A stretch of DNA of 64,000 nucleotides from positions 226,942,604 to 227,006,603 of the forward strand of contig NC_089823.1 in assembly GCF_035046505.1 (NCBI RefSeq), given 5' to 3'. Of the stretch, positions 10,807-22,262 are shown piece after piece. The position numbers and the translations under genes were made by a program. Under the pieces are notes generated by a model. The model saw only the letters and a list, made by a program, of their open reading frames with translations. It did not search any database and was not told the origin of the DNA. The number at the start of each line of letters is the position of its first letter. The stretch's first letter is position 1. This stretch comes from Tiliqua scincoides. Its lineage: Eukaryota; Chordata; Lepidosauria; Squamata; Scincidae.

Positions 10807-11649
10807 AGTCTGCCCTTGTAAGGCACCATATTTCATGGGCTCCTACGTTTTAACACCCATTAACAGTCCAGCCCTGAGTGGAGGCAAGAGGCGACGTAGT
10901 GGAGAATGAATGTGTTTTCGAAGTCTCTCGCAGAAAAATAAAGTAAAAATAATGTCTGACCGCACAGAGCTGTGGTTCACACTGAAAACTGTACTGCTTT
11001 AAAAGGTGGACATGGACTCCACACATTGCTTAAGAAAGCCGTTTGCCTTTGGGAGTTTCTGGCAATATCAAAACTTTGAGAACTTACTTCCACAAAGTTG
11101 TTCGTTTGACCAGAACTCTCCAAAGAGAATGGTCAGCCTCATTACAGGGGTATTCCTGAGAATCTCTGACTCACCACTGTGTCTGTTTCCCCCCCAGGCA
11201 TCAACACTCCCATGACTTCAAAAGATCTTGTTAACCGTTGAGCTTGACTCCAGAGCTCGGATCCTGCCTGATAGTCCTGAGAAGTATGGTGGTGTGAGCA
11301 TTTTTTGTATATTGTAGGAGTTTCTAAACATCTCAAGAGTTTCTTTGATCCATAGGGTAGGGAGGGGGAGAGAATGGGGAAAATCATAATCTTTCAAAGG
11401 CTTGCAATTTGTTGCTTTACTCTTGAAATGTACCTCTCTGCAAACCTCTGTTATGTTCAGAGAGCTTCACGGGGCTACAGCTAACAGCAAATCTGATTGT
11501 ATGAACCAGTGTTGCTTAAGGAGAACGCCCGTTAATTTAAATTACTACTTCACTAAATGCCTGTTGTGTTGGATGACTGAAAGAGGTTATGCATTCAGCT
11601 TTCTTGAGGAGGAGCTGCCTACTTGTTTGTTCATTCAGTGTATGTGTTG
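10807..11649. other. Unassigned stretch
   Basis: No element ends or genes recognised. Confidence 0.35.
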
Positions 11650-11657
11650 CATTAACT

Positions 11658-12128
11658 CAGGGGTGTCCAAACTTTTTGGTAGGAGGACATTTCTAACCTC
11701 TCTAACCTCTCACCTCTCTAACACTGTGTAGAGGGTCAGGGAAAAAAGAATTAATTTACATTTCAAATTTGAATAAGCTTACATAAATGAATAGATTAGA
11801 GATGGAACTTATACGAATGAATGAAGATCTCATGATAGCTCAAGCCCTATAAAAGACCTTGCACAAAGCAAGGCTGGCCTTTCCTTTGCTGCCACTGCTG
11901 TTTCACAGATGTGAAACAGCAAGCAGCGGAGGGAGTCCTCAGCCCACAGCTCGCGCAAGAGGTCAAACAGTCAGCCCTCACGCTGAGAGTAGTTTCGTCG
12001 GACCAGTACAGGCTCCAGCAAGTCTACGGAGGGTCAGAGGCTAATTGGAGACCGGGGCTCCTTGTGGGATGGATCGGGAGTCCCTGAGAGCCACAAGTGG
12101 CCCCTGGGCCAGGGTTTGAGCACCCCTC
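11658..12128. mobile_element. hAT MITE, family B
   Basis: Starts CAGGGGTGTCCAAACTTTTT and ends GGGTTTGAGCACCCCTC. The flanks CATTAACT (11650-11657) and CATTATTA (12129-12136) match poorly (5 of 8) but both keep TA at positions 4-5. It is a close copy of 31211-31664. It is non-coding. Confidence 0.8.
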
Positions 12129-12132
12129 CATT

Positions 12133-13515
12133 ATTAATTTTATTTATTTATTTTATTTATATTCCGCCTTTCTCCCCGAAGGTCACCCAAGGTGGCTAAC
12201 AATCAAAATTAAAATACAAAACAAAGTAAAATACAATAAACATTTAAAAAAATAACAATTAAAACATATAATACCATCAGCAGATAAAAACACACAGTAA
12301 AAGACATAATTTAAAAAGCAGCCCTTATAGCGCCTCGAAGCCTTTCCTGAATAAAAAAAGTCTTCAGGCCCTGCCGGAACGTCAATAACGAGGAAGCTGT
12401 TCTCAACTCAAAGGGGAGGGAATTCCACAGTGCAGGCGCCACCACCGAAAAGGCCCTGTTTCTGGCCGCCAACCCCTTCACCACTCTCAATGATGGCACA
12501 ACCAACAGGGCCCCTTCTGATGATCTCAGAGAATGGACCGGACTATACGGAAGCAGGCTGTCTCTCAAATACACTGATCCCAAGACGTTTATGGCTTTAA
12601 AGGTCAAAATAAGCACCTTGAATTCAGCCCGGAAACAAATAGGCAGCAAGTGCAGCCGCCGGAGCAGTGGCATGACAGAGTCAAACCTCCAGCAACTACA
12701 CGAGCCGCCGCATTCTGCACTAGCTGTAGCTTCCGGACCGTCTTCAGGGGCAGCCCCACGTAGAGCGCATTACAATAATCTAATCTTGATGTCACTTAGG
12801 CATGGACCACCGCAACCAGATCCGCCCAAGACAGGTACGGCTGCAGCTGGTGCACCAGCCGAAGCTAGGTAAAGGTACCCCTGGCCACAGCCGACACCTG
12901 GACATCCAGAAGGAGCTGCCAGTCCAGGAGAACCCCCAAGCTGCAAACCTGCTCTTTCATGGGGAGGGGTGCAACCCCATTCAGAGTAAGGCGATAGTCC
13001 AGCACCCGCATCGTGGATTCCTGCACAAGGAGGACCTCTGTCTTGTCTGGATTTAATTTCAGCTTGTTCGCCTTCATCCAGATCCCAACTGCCTCCAGGC
13101 ACTGCTCCAGGACAGAGACAGCCACCCTGGAGTTCGGCGGAAAGGAGAGACAGAGCTGAGTGTCATCAGCATATTTATGGCACCCAACTCCAAATCCCCA
13201 GATGACCTCTCCCAGCAGTTTCATGTAGATGTTAAACAACATGGGGGACAATATAGAGCCCTGCGGCACCCCACATCTCAAGGGCCAGGATGCCAAACAG
13301 GAGTCCCCCAGTACCACCATCTGGGATCTGTCGGCCAAGAAGGACCGGAACCACTGCAAAACAGTGCCCCCGATCCCACTTCAGCCAACCGTCCCAGAAG
13401 GACACCATGGTCAATGGTGTCAAAAGCCGCTGAGACGTCCAAAAGGACTCGCAAGGATGCACTCCCTCCATCCAGTCTTAGCATAGGTCATCCACCAAGG
13501 TGACCAAGGCATTAA
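12133..13515 (-). mobile_element. L2 LINE, 3' part
   Basis: Minus strand: RT palm with GVPQGS and YADD, then [33 protein letters not shown] and APALWNSLPFELR, the ordered L2 blocks. The 3' end has AAAGGCGGAATATAAATA and an ATAAA-rich tail next to the hAT element at 11658. Several frame changes split the coding region, so it is an inactive 5'-truncated copy. Its start near 13515 lies just upstream of LLDVSAAFDTIDH. Confidence 0.92.
12865..13359 (-). pseudogene. L2 reverse transcriptase palm remnant
   Basis: An open segment of 164 residues carries GVPQGS at about residues 30-35 and the catalytic YADD at 63-66, then a leucine-rich stretch with KLKLNPDKTEVLLV. The preceding motif (VSAAFDTIDH) sits in another frame at 13278-13484, and the thumb and C-terminal parts are in other frames at 12604-12795 and 12311-12673. 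The L2 enzyme is therefore broken at several points. Confidence 0.85.
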
Positions 13516-14467
13516 CTAGATACAATATGTCAAAAACAAACCAAGTCCCTGCCCCTAGAAGCTTGCAATCTGAATTTCATCACTGTGGAGACAACAAAGA
13601 GAATAGAAAAAAGAGAATGGCCACGGTTGCAAAGGATAAAAGCAAGCAATGATTACAGCCCCCCCCCTCCCCAAGTTGTTCCCCTGACTGCATTTGCAAA
13701 AAATCTCTCTTCAGGTGTTACTTTCAGAATCTAACAATCTGAAACCATCTAGACACACCCTGAACCACACATGTCCCCATGGATCTTAATGTTCAGCATT
13801 TGTCTGCAAAGGGCAAAGATGAATGGGGGCAAAATTCCTCCATGTGGGGTGGAATTTCAAGGTTCTACATCATGCGGAGGAATCCTCTGCACATTTGGTG
13901 CTACCCTCTGTGGGCAAGCACTGAATGTGCAGATCCCCAGAGAGGCTCTGTTGTTTGAGTCTCCTCCTGCATTCGGACACAGCACCTAAATAGGGCTGCT
14001 GTCAATGTGTGATGTGGAGGCACTTCCTTAAGGCACATTCATACCTTAAGAGGCATGAATAGTTGCTCAGGAAGGGGGGGGTTCTTTCCAGTCTATGTGC
14101 AGTTCTTCCTCTCTCAGTCATGAACATTTTATACTTTTCCATTTGTCTTCATTAATGTCACAGAAGACCACTTGGGCATCCCTCTTCCACCCCTACCAAT
14201 CATCTTTTGTTTCTGGAGATGCTTCTATAGTGATCTGAGGTCCTGCCACGGGCCTACAAGACTCTGCTTTCTCTCTTTTCCTTTCACCTGCCTCCTCTGG
14301 GCAAGAGCCAATAACACCTGGCAAGCTGCTATCCTTTATAAAACTTTTATCTCCATTGTTGTGGAGGATTCCATTTTCCCCCCTTTCTCTTTGAAATGTT
14401 ACCCGTGGCAATTTTTCCTGAATTATTTTCTTTCATCAATAGTATGCAAGCATGAACAGGATATGCT
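13516..14467. other. Unassigned stretch
   Basis: No clear elements. A CCCCCCCCTCCCC tract lies near 13660. No gene is supported. Confidence 0.35.
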
Positions 14468-14822
14468 TTAATGCCAGGCAACAACACTCTAGCCTTGCCT
14501 GCCAATACCAATGGATGCCAGTTTTGCAGAATTTGGGCAGGGAGAAGCAGAAACTGGGAAGGGGGGAGAATCAGGGGGTGGGGAAGCTGCGGGAGGGGGT
14601 GGATCAATGACATGCCCCAGATCCTCCCCCCAGCAGTGCCCCTGACTGCTTTCTCTCCTCTGCACCAGCAAAATTGCTAGCACAGGAGACCCACTGTAGA
14701 GCAAGAGGCTTACAGAGGCATAAGGGGATTTAAATCCCCTTTCCCTTCCAAAGCCTCCAGGTCCACCCTCTCCTGCTGGATACAGTGCACGCCTTTTTGG
14801 CTGTATCCAGGATTGGGTTGTA
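14468..14822. mobile_element. GGATTGGGC-TIR element, right part
   Basis: The right end GGCTGTATCCAGGATTGGGTTG is of the shared type, and the interior has the G-rich segment and AGCACAGGAGACCCA phrases typical of the group. The left terminus is unclear. Confidence 0.5.
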
Positions 14823-15123
14823 AATATCTTGTAATTTCGAAGATACTCCCTTGCCTGTCTCTTGAATTGACTCACACTGATGCTAGTCTTTACAGATAGC
14901 CCCAAAGATCCCTTGTTTTCCCTTGGCTGCTCCATCACGGAAAGTAAAGGTTGGAGAGGGCTTAGCTACCCCAATCCTCCCGAAGCCAACACTGCACTCT
15001 TTAAATCAGGGGTCTCTAAACATTTTGGCTGCATCAAATATCTGGCACAGTGTCAAGGGCCGGGGAATTTATAAAATTTATAAAATTAATGTATTTATTT
15101 AAATTTATAAAATTTAAATAAAT

Positions 15124-15125
<2 letters not shown>

Positions 15126-15198
<73 letters not shown>

Positions 15199-15530
15199 GG
15201 TATTTATATACCGCCTTTCTTGGTCTTTATTCAAGACTTTATTCAAGGCGGTTTACATAGGCAGGCTTTATTTAAATCCCTTATTAAATAGGGATTTTTA
15301 CAATTGAAAGAAGGTTCTTTCTTTCAAGAACCACTACATTCATGTTTCATTCCGATCTGGCTTCACATTCTGGCCTCCATCCTCCCACGCTCAGAGCAGA
15401 TGGAATAGCTCGGCTTCAGCTTGTCAGCTGCTTCAAGGTCGCACGGTGCCGGTGGCCTCGAGCTGGCGACCTTGTGGATGTTATCTTCAGGCAGACGGAG
15501 GCTCTACCCTCTAGACCAGACCTCCAGCCC
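15126..15530 (-). mobile_element. tRNA-headed SINE with L2-type tail
   Basis: On the minus strand it starts GGCTGGAGGTCTGGTCTAGA, with an A-box-like GTCTAGAGGGTAGAGCC and a B-box-like AGCTCGAGGCC. It ends with AAAGGCGGTATATAAATACC and a TTA microsatellite (TAA on the plus strand, 15130-15196). That tail is the L2 3' end, so L2 probably mobilised it. It sits inside the hAT element at 15007. Confidence 0.82.
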
Positions 15531-15666
15531 AAGAGATGGAACTTCACTGCTATTATCGTTATTAACTGTTTTTAATGCCAATAAAGGTTTACAGATGATA
15601 ATGATGATGGAACTTTAATGAATGACTAAAATGAATGAATGAATGAATGAATGAATGAATGAATGG
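15531..15666. repeat. L2-tail-like fragment and AATG microsatellite
   Basis: GCCAATAAAGGTTTACAGAT resembles another LINE or SINE 3' tail. It is followed by an AATG tetranucleotide run at about 15625-15666. Confidence 0.6.
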
Positions 15667-15891
15667 GCTTGAATGTCCAGGATTTCTCCAAACACCAACA
15701 CAGTCCAAGATATAAAGCACACACTTAAATGGACCCCCATTCCCCCACCCCACAAGCACAACTCTGGTTGTGTTTGGTCAACTGTGCCAGAGGCTCTCAG
15801 GGAATCAGAGGCTGGCCGTGGGCCAGATAATGGCACTCCGTGGGCCACATCTGGCTCCCGGGCCGGGGTTTGGAGACCCCCTGCTTTAATT

Positions 15892-16700
15892 CATTCCCCA
15901 AGTAAATAATTAGAGCACCTGTGGCAAAAGAAAGGCCTGTTTCCATTCAAGTGAGACCTCCCGATAGGAGAGATTCAGTGTTGCAAGCCTTCTTGCCCTG
16001 CTTGCAGTTGGCATTCTGGTCTGCCCTCTGCATTCTTTGCATAAACCACTTTGCAGGCAAATCCACATAAACTCCCAGCCACATTGAGAGGTGTTCTGAC
16101 CTGACTCATATCCCAGTCAGAATGATTGGCATAAATGAGTATGCAGTTTGACCCAGAATGAATGTTCCTGTTTCTTTGCAGTCGCACCTGCAATGTGTTT
16201 ACAAAAAGCTCCCATCCCTTTCCAGAGAACCCTAAGTGCTATGGACAGAATGACAGCCGGTGAGGGCTAGAGGTTCATGGAAGGAAGCAAGGAAATGCAT
16301 TTTGTATGCAAATTGCCCCTTTCTCATGACTTGTCACTGCCTTATCTTCCCTTGTCCCAAATACAATAATATCAATAACCAATAAAGGTCAATAATAAAG
16401 ATAAAAATCTTATGAGTAGGTGGTTATTATTAAGAAGCAATGCTACCAGCTAGCCTCCCGTTCTCTCTTTGCAAACACTGACTCTTGTATCTTTATTATG
16501 TAAGAAGTTTCTGGAGAGCCTTATTTATTTACATTTTTTTAAAAAATCATTTAACTTTAACTTTAGTAACTTGGAAAATATTAAGAAACCCAAAATTATT
16601 GCAAAATGAATAGAATTACAAGATAAAAATTAAAGAATCACCGGAGGGTGGTCAATTAAGAACATTTAAGGTTTTAAAGACCAAAGTCAAAACTAAGATG
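15892..16700. other. Unassigned stretch
   Basis: No genes or element ends recognised. The last part is AT-rich. Confidence 0.35.
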
Positions 16701-16708
16701 AACTGACT

Positions 16709-17067
16709 CAGTGGTGTCACTACGGTTTGCATCACCCAGTACGGGAGGCCAGTGCAACAACCCATGACGGACCTCCTCTCGTGTAGTGGGTGGGGCAATG
16801 CCCCAGGTGGTGGGCATTGTGATGCACCATTGCCTCACCCCACTGTTTTTATTTTTATTTTTTTACTATAACTTTTCATAGAATCAAGGTATTTCAACTC
16901 CGTTTATTCCATTATTCTGCATGGAACATGCATTGAATGATATATAACACAATTGTATTATTCGAAAATACCAAGATTTTGTAAATTTTGAAGAGTAGTG
17001 GTACCACCCCCCTGTGTGTGTCACCCAGTGTAGCTTGCACCCCCATACTCCCCTAGCAATGCCACTG
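16709..17067. mobile_element. hAT MITE, family E, exact 8-bp duplication
   Basis: Starts CAGTGGTGTCACTACGGTTT and ends CTAGCAATGCCACTG. AACTGACT flanks both sides (16701-16708 and 17068-17075). The interior has ATTTCAACTCCGTTTATT and TGATATATAACA, also found at 44650-44967, 57006-57279 and 58610-58829. No coding capacity. Confidence 0.92.
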
Positions 17068-17255
17068 AACTGACTATAGAACCAAATTATCAACCAGTGC
17101 AAGCAATATTGAATAGGTGTCATAGGAGCCATGAGGTCTACTCCAACAGCAGCTGGGCAGCATTCTAAATCATGAGAAGGAAGTCTTCTTGGGTATAGAG
17201 CTTGCCTCAGGAGCATTGAACATGGGTAGAGCAGGACCCAAGTCTATGCATCAAA

Positions 17256-17456
17256 GGGCGCAATCCTAACCCCTTACGTCAGTGCTTTCCAACACTGACA
17301 TAAGGGCAATGCAGCTCCTAGGAAAGGGAACAAACATTCCCTTACTTTGAGGAGGCCTCCATGAGTGACACCCAACTGCAGGATGCAGCACACGTCCCAT
17401 TGGCACCGCTATGCCAGTGCTGGAAAGCACTGACATAAGGGGTTAGGATTGCACCC
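17256..17456. mobile_element. 201-bp MITE with 45-bp terminal inverted repeats
   Basis: The left end GGGCGCAATCCTAACCCCTT and the inverted right end GGGTGCAATCCTAACCCCTT pair for about 45 bases, including CAGTGCTTTCCA. Between them is the ACAAACATTCCCTTACTTTG phrase shared with 43190. It is a member of the GGATTGxGC-end group. The target duplication is unclear. Confidence 0.82.
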
Positions 17457-18115
17457 ATAGTGGCACCTCCTCATAAGTATGTTCAGGATTTAAGTGCCGG
17501 AGCACTTTGCAGGCCAAACCAAAACTGTCCTCAGGCTACTTAACAGATATTAAGTTGTGCATTCAGTCAAAAAAAAAGAATCACTTTTGAGTACTGACTG
17601 TGTTATATTGAGTGAAATTTGCGAGATGGTTTAAAGAATCATTTCTGTTCTATCTGAACAGAGGCAGAAAAACACAAGGCCAATACTCTTAATTTTACTG
17701 GCTTTAAGCAAATGTTACTCCATTTATATCTGATTTATCTCTATTGGAGATGAGTACATAGCCCACACTCTTTCTCATTGTGCAGTTTAAGGAGACAAGA
17801 GAAATTTTGTTTACAGCCTCTTGCGAAATGCACTAGGAACTGAGCAAGAAATAGTAAAACTATATGCTTTATAGACTAAATCAAGCAGTGCAATACGTCT
17901 GCCCTCTTTATTTTGGAGGACAGTTGTATTTATGATTATGAAGCTATGGAATGTTGACACTTTGACCTGATCAGAGAAATCTGTGCACCCCCAGATGTGA
18001 ACTCAGATGCAGGTCACGGACTTCTTGCAGATCAGGGAATCCTGTCTCCATCATATTTGAGTCAAGGAAGCCAAATTACATGTGTGTGAATCTGTAGGGA
18101 AAACACTGCATGAAA
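17457..18115. other. Unassigned stretch
   Basis: AT-rich sequence without recognisable elements or genes. Confidence 0.35.
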
Positions 18116-18880
18116 ATAAGAACATAAGAAGAGCCCTGCTGGATCAGGCCAAAGGCCCATCTAGTCCAGCTTCCTGTATCTCACAGTGGCCCACCAAATG
18201 CCCCAGGGAGCACACCAGACAACAAGAGACCTGCATCCTTGTGCCCTCCCTTGCATCTGGCATTCTGACATAGCCCATTTCTAAAATCGGGAGGTTGCAC
18301 ATACACATCATGGCTTGTAACCCATAATGGATTTTTCCTCCAGAAACTTGTCCAATCCCCTTTTAAAGGCATCCAGGCCAGATGCCGTCACCACATCTTG
18401 CAGCAAGGAGTTCCACAAACTGACCACACGCTGAGTAAAGAAATATTTTCTTTTGTCTGTCCTAACCCTCCCAACATTCAATTTTAGTGGATGTCCCCTG
18501 GTTCTGGTGTTATATGAGAGTGTAAAGAGCATCTCTCTAACCACTTTATCCTTCCCATGCATAATTTTGTATATCTCAATCATGTCCCCCCTCAGGCATC
18601 GCTTTTCTAGCCTGAAGAGGCCCAAACGCTGTAGCCTTTCCTCATAAGGAAGGTGCCCCAGCCCAGTAATCATCTTAGTCACCCTCTTTTGCATCTTTTC
18701 CATTTCCACTACATCCTTCTTGAGATGTGGTGACCAGAACTGGACACAATACTCCAGGTGTGGCCAATACTCCAACCTGCCCTCCCCTGCATCTGGCAAT
18801 CAGAGGCAGCCCACCTCTAAAACCAAGAGCTTGCCCATACCTAGTATGGCAAGGCCCAACCACACTCCCCAAAAGAAGCG
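18116..18880 (-). mobile_element. CR1 LINE 3' end, with a second CR1 3' UTR piece
   Basis: The octamer tail AATAAGAACATAAGAAG is at the left. The CR1 3' UTR and ORF2 C-terminus follow up to WPHLEYCVQFWSPHLKKD near 18770. Beyond that, 18773-18880 is another CR1 3' UTR variant (CTGCATCTGGCAATCAGAGG) in the same orientation, giving a head-to-tail pair. The first copy's coding part is open for about 150 residues. Confidence 0.9.
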
Positions 18881-19154
18881 CTCACCAAAATTGTGTTCCA
18901 TTTGTGTTTTCAGTTATACACAATTTCCTTGATTTCTTGGTATGGAGGCTTTTGAGGTACCTTTAATCTATGTTTTGAAGACTGTCCCTTTTGGGAAGGT
19001 CTAGTATACAGTACAATACATGCACAATTAAGCTCTCATATGAAGCTCCCAATCAAGGCAATGATTGTAGAAGCAATCAAGTAATAAACAGAGGTAATCA
19101 AGCATTTACTTGCTCAGCAAAATGTGAAGTAATGCAGTAGATAAAATTAAGATA

Positions 19155-19290
19155 CTTTTATTTATTTATTTCCCACACTTTTATACCACCCTTCCATCAA
19201 AGAGCTCAGGGTGGTGTACATAGTTCTTCCCATCCTTTGGACCTCACAACAATCCTGTAAGGTAGGTGAGACTGACAAATAGTGACTGGC
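19155..19290 (-). mobile_element. L2 3' end fragment
   Basis: TTTATACCACCCTTCCA, AGCTCAGGGTGGTGTACATA and CCTCACAACAATCCTGTAAG are the typical reversed L2-type 3' region with its ATTT-rich tail at the left. Confidence 0.7.
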
Positions 19291-19330
19291 TATCCCACTT
19301 GTCCATGTATGATGTATTTATGCTCTAGAG

Positions 19331-19445
19331 CAGTGTATCTCAAACAGTGGGTCAGGATCCACTAGGTGGGTCACCAACCAATTTCAGGTGGGTCTGCATT
19401 CATTTCAATATTTTATTTTGAATGTATTAGACTTGATGCTACCAT
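19331..19445 (+). mobile_element. hAT family C-like left-end fragment
   Basis: CAGTGTATCTCAAACAGTGG followed by GGATCCACTAGGTGGGTCAC resembles a hAT start. No right end is found. Confidence 0.45.
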
Positions 19446-19559
19446 GGTACATGACTGCATTTGCCTCAGACCCTCTGACCTCATCATCAGCCAGCGTCAG
19501 GGTTTTTAAACCCTGACATGATCTAAGACATTCCGTCCCTCTCCCCTTTACAGTATCTG

Positions 19560-19966
19560 GCTGCAGTGCCTCAGTCGCTAAGACCACCAGGCCATCAGGT
19601 GAGTTTGTGCTGGCCTCCCTCACCTGGCGCCAGGGTCTGAGGAGGATGGGGGAGGGTGGTGTTCCGGGGCGGGGGGAGGATGTTTGGCAGGTGGGCCCGT
19701 GGGCAGACCATGAATGGGAGGGGGATGGAACCAGGATCTGGCACATAGGTCAGATCTTAACCCTCCTCCCAGACAGTGCTGACTAGTGCTGGGCTGCTCA
19801 GAACTGTGCCATGTCTTTAGGTGGCGCAGATCCAAGTAACCCCATTGCCACATTACCCAGGGTAAGGGGAATCAATTCCCTTGCCCCGGGTTGTGCTGTG
19901 GTCAGCCCCAACCCTGCACTGAATACAGGCCTTCCAGTCTGCCTGTGCAGGATAGGATTGGGCAGT
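19560..19966. mobile_element. GGATTGGGC-TIR element, right part
   Basis: It ends GTGCAGGATAGGATTGGGCA and includes the GGCGCAGATCCAAGTAACCC phrase of the group. The left part is G-rich and its border is not clear. Confidence 0.5.
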
Positions 19967-21810
19967 GAGCAGCTTATTGCTGCAAGCAGAGTCAATACTG
20001 AATCTAGACCTGGGATTGGCAGCTTCCAACCCAGGGTGTTTCCTGGATCTGAGGACATGAGCCAGACCCAGAGACTGGTGCTCAAGACACACCAGGAGCT
20101 CAAGCAAAGAAAGAAGACTAAGTTCCCAGGTATAGATGCCCCCCCCCCCACTCATTGACAGGTTAGGGACTTGAGCAGTGGAGAAAAATGGAACCCTGTC
20201 TTTTTTAAGTTTATAAATGGTGCTTCCAATACTTTCTAAGCTAGCAAATCGCAAATCCTTTTTTTTATCTTGCAAATTCCAGCTGTCATACAAAGATTTC
20301 TGCAAATGGACTCTCATTAATGCCTTTGGGAATGGGAATAGACCGGGAGCTAAAGTTGGCACACTTACTCTCTCTCTCACACACACACATACCAAAACAG
20401 TTTGACTCACCCTGTCATATGCAAATCAACATGAGAGAGGGAGCTTTAGCCTTTAGAACAGCAGGGAGAGGTTGCAAGAGCGAAGCATGTGTTGAATGAA
20501 TGATTTCTGGGTATAATTGAAATGTATTGAAAGAACGGATCATTGAAAAACGAACCTTCAGAAAGCGGGGAATATCTGTACTGATGCCAGCACTGGCCAA
20601 TCAAAAGGTTTCATATTGCCTGCCAATCATAGAAGCCAGTGTTGCCTATCCCAATTTCTTTCTGTGTTTGCATATGGTTCTGATCATAAACCTAAAACTT
20701 GACCAAAGTTCGTTTGAAAAATGTGCGACTCTACACACAAAATTCCACGATGGTCATGCAGAGAGCCCTAGACCACTTGACATGGAATGACCCTGATGTC
20801 AGAGAGCCCACCATCCCAGATAGCCCTTTAGGCTAGGGCCCAGCTGTATTGGTTTTTGTTTAAGCACTGGAATTCCTAGCACTGATGGTAATTTGGAAGA
20901 AAAAAAAATAGTTGCTGGGATTTCTGGGATGAGTTTAGAAAAATATTATAAATGAAAATGTCCCCCAGCCCCAAGGCTTCTGTTGATGTATAGAAGCACC
21001 TGAAAACTGCAGCATAGCATGGCCAACTGCTTTGGGTACTTTCTAGCAGTGTTAGTGAAATTTGTAATTACACGGTTCAGCATATGGATTTCGCATACTC
21101 ATAATTGTAAGTAATGCATGCCTAGATACTAAACCAGGCACACTTCCAACCACAGTTATTCTATAAATTCATATGACTGTCAGGACATGTAGTTTCCTGG
21201 GCATCTGCAATCTATGCTAAGGACATCAAAGATTCTGAAAAAAACAGAATTAGTTGGTGCCCTGGTGCCAGGAGGAAGGGCTGCTGTAGCAGCAGTTCAG
21301 ATATGGAAGGAGAGGGAGAGACCTCTGTCCTTGCACTCCTGATGATGTCATTGAGTGCCTAATGGGATCCAAGCAGAATTGGGGAACGCGGAAAGCAAGC
21401 TATTTTCCATGTTGTTTTGGAAAATAGCTTGGTTACTGAGCCCAGTTCTCAGCCAAGCCAGAGGCAATTCACCCATTACTAGCACTTCCATACTTAATTG
21501 AAAAAACTTAAGAGAGATAGAAGTGTTGGTACTCCTCTGGGCCAGACTTCCCAGCCTTCAAGCATGCTCCACTCCCCACTTCTTCTCTTGTCTTCAGGCT
21601 CTTGCCCTCATAGTAAAGTGTACGCAAAAGAGTTTGGATATTTGAGGGTAGGAGTGCCAGGACTTGAAATAAAACATACTGATATGGGGGTAGAAAGTAG
21701 TAGTGGGATAGAAAGTCCGCATAATCTCTAATGCCTGCAATGTACAAAACAGTACTTTATAAACCAGGAAGGAAGACGTAGAGATGAGGAGGTCTTCATT
21801 GGCCTTTGGG
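19967..21810. other. Unassigned stretch
   Basis: No element ends, RNA genes or exons recognised. It contains a short C tract near 20145 and a CT/CA run near 20370-20390. Confidence 0.35.
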
Positions 21811-21856
21811 ATCACCTGACTCAGATGAAGAGGATGGCAGCTGAATATAAGATTCA

Positions 21857-21914
<58 letters not shown>

Positions 21915-22064
21915 CATATAATATAATATATAATAATTAAAATATAATATATATAATATCATTATTATAAATTATAAAATTTATTTTATTTTATATAATT
22001 TATATAATTTAATATATAAATTTTATAAAATTTATAAAATATAAAATACAAATTTTATAAAATT

Positions 22065-22098
<34 letters not shown>

Positions 22099-22166
22099 TA
22101 ATAATAATAATAAAATGAATCTCATATTCAGCTGCCATCCCCTCCATCTGAGTATGGTCAGGTGAT
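21811..22166. repeat. AT-rich palindrome of about 356 bp
   Basis: The arm ATCACCTGACTCAGATGA...GATTCATTTTATT (21811-21862) is repeated inverted at 22112-22166. Inside it, an ATT run (21860-21913) faces an AAT run (22071-22112), and the centre is almost pure A/T and partly self-complementary. The structure could extrude as a cruciform. The outer arms include unique-looking sequence (GATGGCAGCTGAATAT), so this is more than a simple repeat. Confidence 0.88.
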
Positions 22167-22218
22167 CATACTCACCTGACCATACCTGATTTTTAATAAT
22201 CACACCTGACCACACCTG

Positions 22219-22261
<43 letters not shown>

Positions 22262-22262
22262 T
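22167..22262. repeat. CACCTGACCAYACCTGATT direct repeats and TAA run
   Basis: The motif CACCTGACCATACCTGAT is followed about 30 bases later by CACCTGACCACACCTGAT, then by a TAA microsatellite to 22260. Confidence 0.8.

Larger units (their letters stand above)
15007..15883. mobile_element. hAT MITE, family D, interrupted by a SINE
   Basis: Starts CAGGGGTCTCTAAACATTTT and ends GGGGTTTGGAGACCCCCTG. The flanks CTTTAAAT (14999-15006) and CTTTAATT (15884-15891) match at 7 of 8. The element proper resumes around 15666 with GGCTTGAATGTCCAGGA. Its interior matches the copy at 34545 in reverse orientation (CAACCAGAGTTGTGCTTGTG). Confidence 0.88.

Noticed and set aside
19853-20410. 185-codon minus-strand frame
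   Set aside because: It crosses a TIR-element end and a CT/CA run and shows no recognisable domain or splice context.
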